From: Sphaerolaimus hirsutus
Taxonomy: Eukaryota > Nematoda > Chromadorea > Monhysterida > Sphaerolaimidae
DNA: 64,000 bases
Assembly: GCA_964036195.1 (NCBI GenBank)
Contig: OZ038450.1
Span: 7,318,701-7,382,700, forward strand
Direction: 5' to 3'
Below the pieces are notes generated by a model. That model searched no databases. It saw only the letters and a program-made list of their open reading frames with translations, and was not told the origin of the DNA. Position 1 is the stretch's first letter, and the number at the start of each line of letters is the position of its first letter. A program made the translations under genes and the position numbers. Below are positions 62,299 through 64,000 of this stretch, piece by piece.

Positions 62299-62553
62299 TT
62301 ATAAAAATTAGTTGTTCATTTATGTTTGTACCCCATAATGTTCATACACACTTTTCTTCTACTGAAACATTTAAAATCTGTGGAAAACTCATAAATCATC
62401 TTTGAATGCATTTGAGTTGTGAGTTTGTCTCCGTCAACTACTTTTCTGTGCCACGTTTCAACCACATTCTGTCACTAATTTACGCCATGGTGACCGGGTT
62501 GAGTTGCCAAATATGAAACGACCCAGTACCTCTTTGCAAGTGGTAGTGGCATC

Positions 62554-63130
62554 TAGGGTTGGCCGATGTTTTTTTTTAAACGTTTTTTATTTAAAAAAAC
62601 GTTTTTTTATAATAAAAAAACATGACGTCCGAAATGTTTTTTTTTTTTAAAAACATCGACCGAAATTTTTAGTACTAAGCACCAGGTATTTTGCAAAATT
62701 TTTGCGCGCAAGCGCGCGATTTTACACACAAATTGACATTGGTGGTTGTTTTCATTAGTTTTGTGGCATTTTGCGTATCAAAGTATCCATTTATATATGC
62801 TACCATGGGTTAATAAGCCGTCATATGTCGGTGTAGTATATAATATTGAGGTAATGTGCTTCCATGTACCTCCACAGTGTGTAACTTCACTCCCAAAGTA
62901 ACAACCTCCTTTTATAACCTTGTTTCATCACTATTCCGTGCCAAACTTTACCTGAAGTCACGAACATTCGACTATAAGGCGATACACAAACGTAAATATC
63001 GACAAAAATGGATTTTTTTCACACAAATCACCACTTATAATGCTATCCCATGGCTCAACAGCCATTATATGGTCATATATAACATCACAGAGTATTGCCA
63101 CTGTCTGATATACCTATATAAACACCTTCC
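62554..63130. mobile_element. Truncated hAT-like element with TTTTAAAA arrays
   Basis: It starts TAGGGTTGGCCGATGTTTTT followed by A/T/ACGTTT arrays, then an interior with GCGCGCAAGCGCGC matching inverted 51970-52652. No right end CCAACCCTA was found before 64000, so the copy is broken. Confidence 0.65.
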
Positions 63131-63404
63131 CGATCAAGTCCGACCCCTTATTTTTGTTTTCACTTCGCATGGCCTATCTCCGGTTGTGGGAGGGGTGAAA
63201 AGCTAATACTTGTGGGGTATATAGGTGCAACCCCCCACTACCCCTCATGAATAAATGGGGCAGCGGCGACTCACTATAGAGGGGGTCGCCGTATATGTGA
63301 AAAAATTTTGCCGCGTTTTCACTGTCCCGCACAGGTCCGGCCCCCAGTTTATTTCTTACGCTGCGGCTTGAAAAAGGGGCGTCAGGGGCCAATAACGCCA
63401 CCGG

Positions 63405-63980
63405 AAAATCGCGCTAAGCGCTCATAACTTTCTTAAATGGCACCAGTGCCATGGCGCCATTCCAATACTAATCCTGATGCCTCAATATTTATTCCCTATC
63501 CCAAACCGTAAATTTTAAAAGGTACTTTTCCTTTTATTTTGTGACAAACTTGACACGCTGGTTTAGGAGGTTTTAAAGAGGGGGTGTAAGGTTCAAAGTT
63601 GTGAAAACAACTTTACCTCTAAAACACCTCCATAAGAAAATTTACTTGGGGTGAACTTTATGATCTCAAAATTATGCCATCACAGGAACAAAAATAGTCA
63701 AAATTTTCAATTTTAAATTAACCCCAAGTAAATTTTTGAATGGAGGCATTTTTGGGGTATAGTTCTTTATGCAACTTGCAACCTTAAACTTTCCTCTATA
63801 AAACACCCTAAACCAACGTGTCAAGTTTGACACAAAGATACAGCGAAAAGTGCCTTTTAAAATTTAGGGTTTGGGATAGGGAGTAAATAATGAGGCGTAG
63901 GGATTAGTGATGGAATGGCGCCATGACACTGGCACCATTTAAGAAGGTTCGTAGCGCTTAGCGCCATTTTCATGTGGCAT
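63405..63980. repeat. Long inverted repeat with GGCACCAGTGCCATGGCGCC
   Basis: Arms of roughly 270 bp: TAATCCTGATGCCTCAATAT, CCCTATCCCAAACC and AGGTACTTTTC recur inverted (GGTTTGGGATAGGG, AATGAGGCGTAGGGATTA) near the window end. Non-coding. Confidence 0.65.
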
Positions 63981-64000
63981 TAGTGGCACCAGACACCCTT

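Overview
This is a piece of an animal nuclear genome. The three multi-exon genes have spliceosomal introns, and all their splice sites can be placed in phase. The very long introns and intergenic gaps are filled with DNA transposons and long inverted repeats. The organism cannot be named from sequence alone. Small features of the ribosomal protein (DCTRRK near the C-terminus, SGRETI in the middle) and the third gene's repeated DPNYQT motif weakly suggest an ecdysozoan, perhaps a nematode.

Layout. (1) 705-6590, + strand: a nine-exon PAQR / membrane progestin receptor-like seven-pass protein of 429 aa. (2) 6591-11906: transposon-filled gap. (3) 42128-11907, - strand: a complete Fat/FAT4-class giant protocadherin, modelled here as 48 coding segments (numbered 1-47, with 26 split into 26a and 26b) that join in one frame to about 5,159 aa: signal peptide, about 34 cadherin repeats, EGF repeats, LamG, EGF, LamG, one membrane helix and a cytoplasmic tail of about 475 aa. 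(4) 42139-48062: the region between the divergent fat and RPS14 genes, presumably holding both promoters. (5) 48063-50525, + strand: ribosomal protein uS11 (RPS14), 151 aa in three coding exons. (6) 61613-51418, - strand: at least eight exons of an unrecognised charged protein with two DDPNYQT repeats and two duplicated micro-exons, incomplete at both ends. (7) 61614-64000: inverted-repeat transposons.

The most striking observation is that several introns consist of nothing but a short inverted-repeat transposon. In PAQR (759-912, 6237-6425) and fat (40011-40202, 41324-41515) one family runs from the donor GT/GC to the acceptor AG. It has flanking direct repeats carrying the CAG or CAGG splice motif, and one copy has a perfect 8-bp target duplication. 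This is the signature of introners, transposons that create introns, and here it works in both element orientations. A second family has similar ends (GTGCCAGT...CCCCAG) at an intron of the third gene.

The second theme is a group of hAT-like elements (8-bp target duplications; TAGGGTT or TAACGATGG ends). Each carries mirror-image arrays of a different simple motif just inside its ends: ATATCG, GGGACC, a T/A/ACGTTT motif, a GCGCTTTT motif or AATTCG. Three of these types share related internal sequence. Nested insertions give a clear relative chronology in several places.

The three genes show no evident functional link. Fat is a planar-polarity and Hippo-pathway cadherin, the PAQR protein is a membrane receptor or hydrolase, and uS11 is a 40S ribosomal subunit protein.
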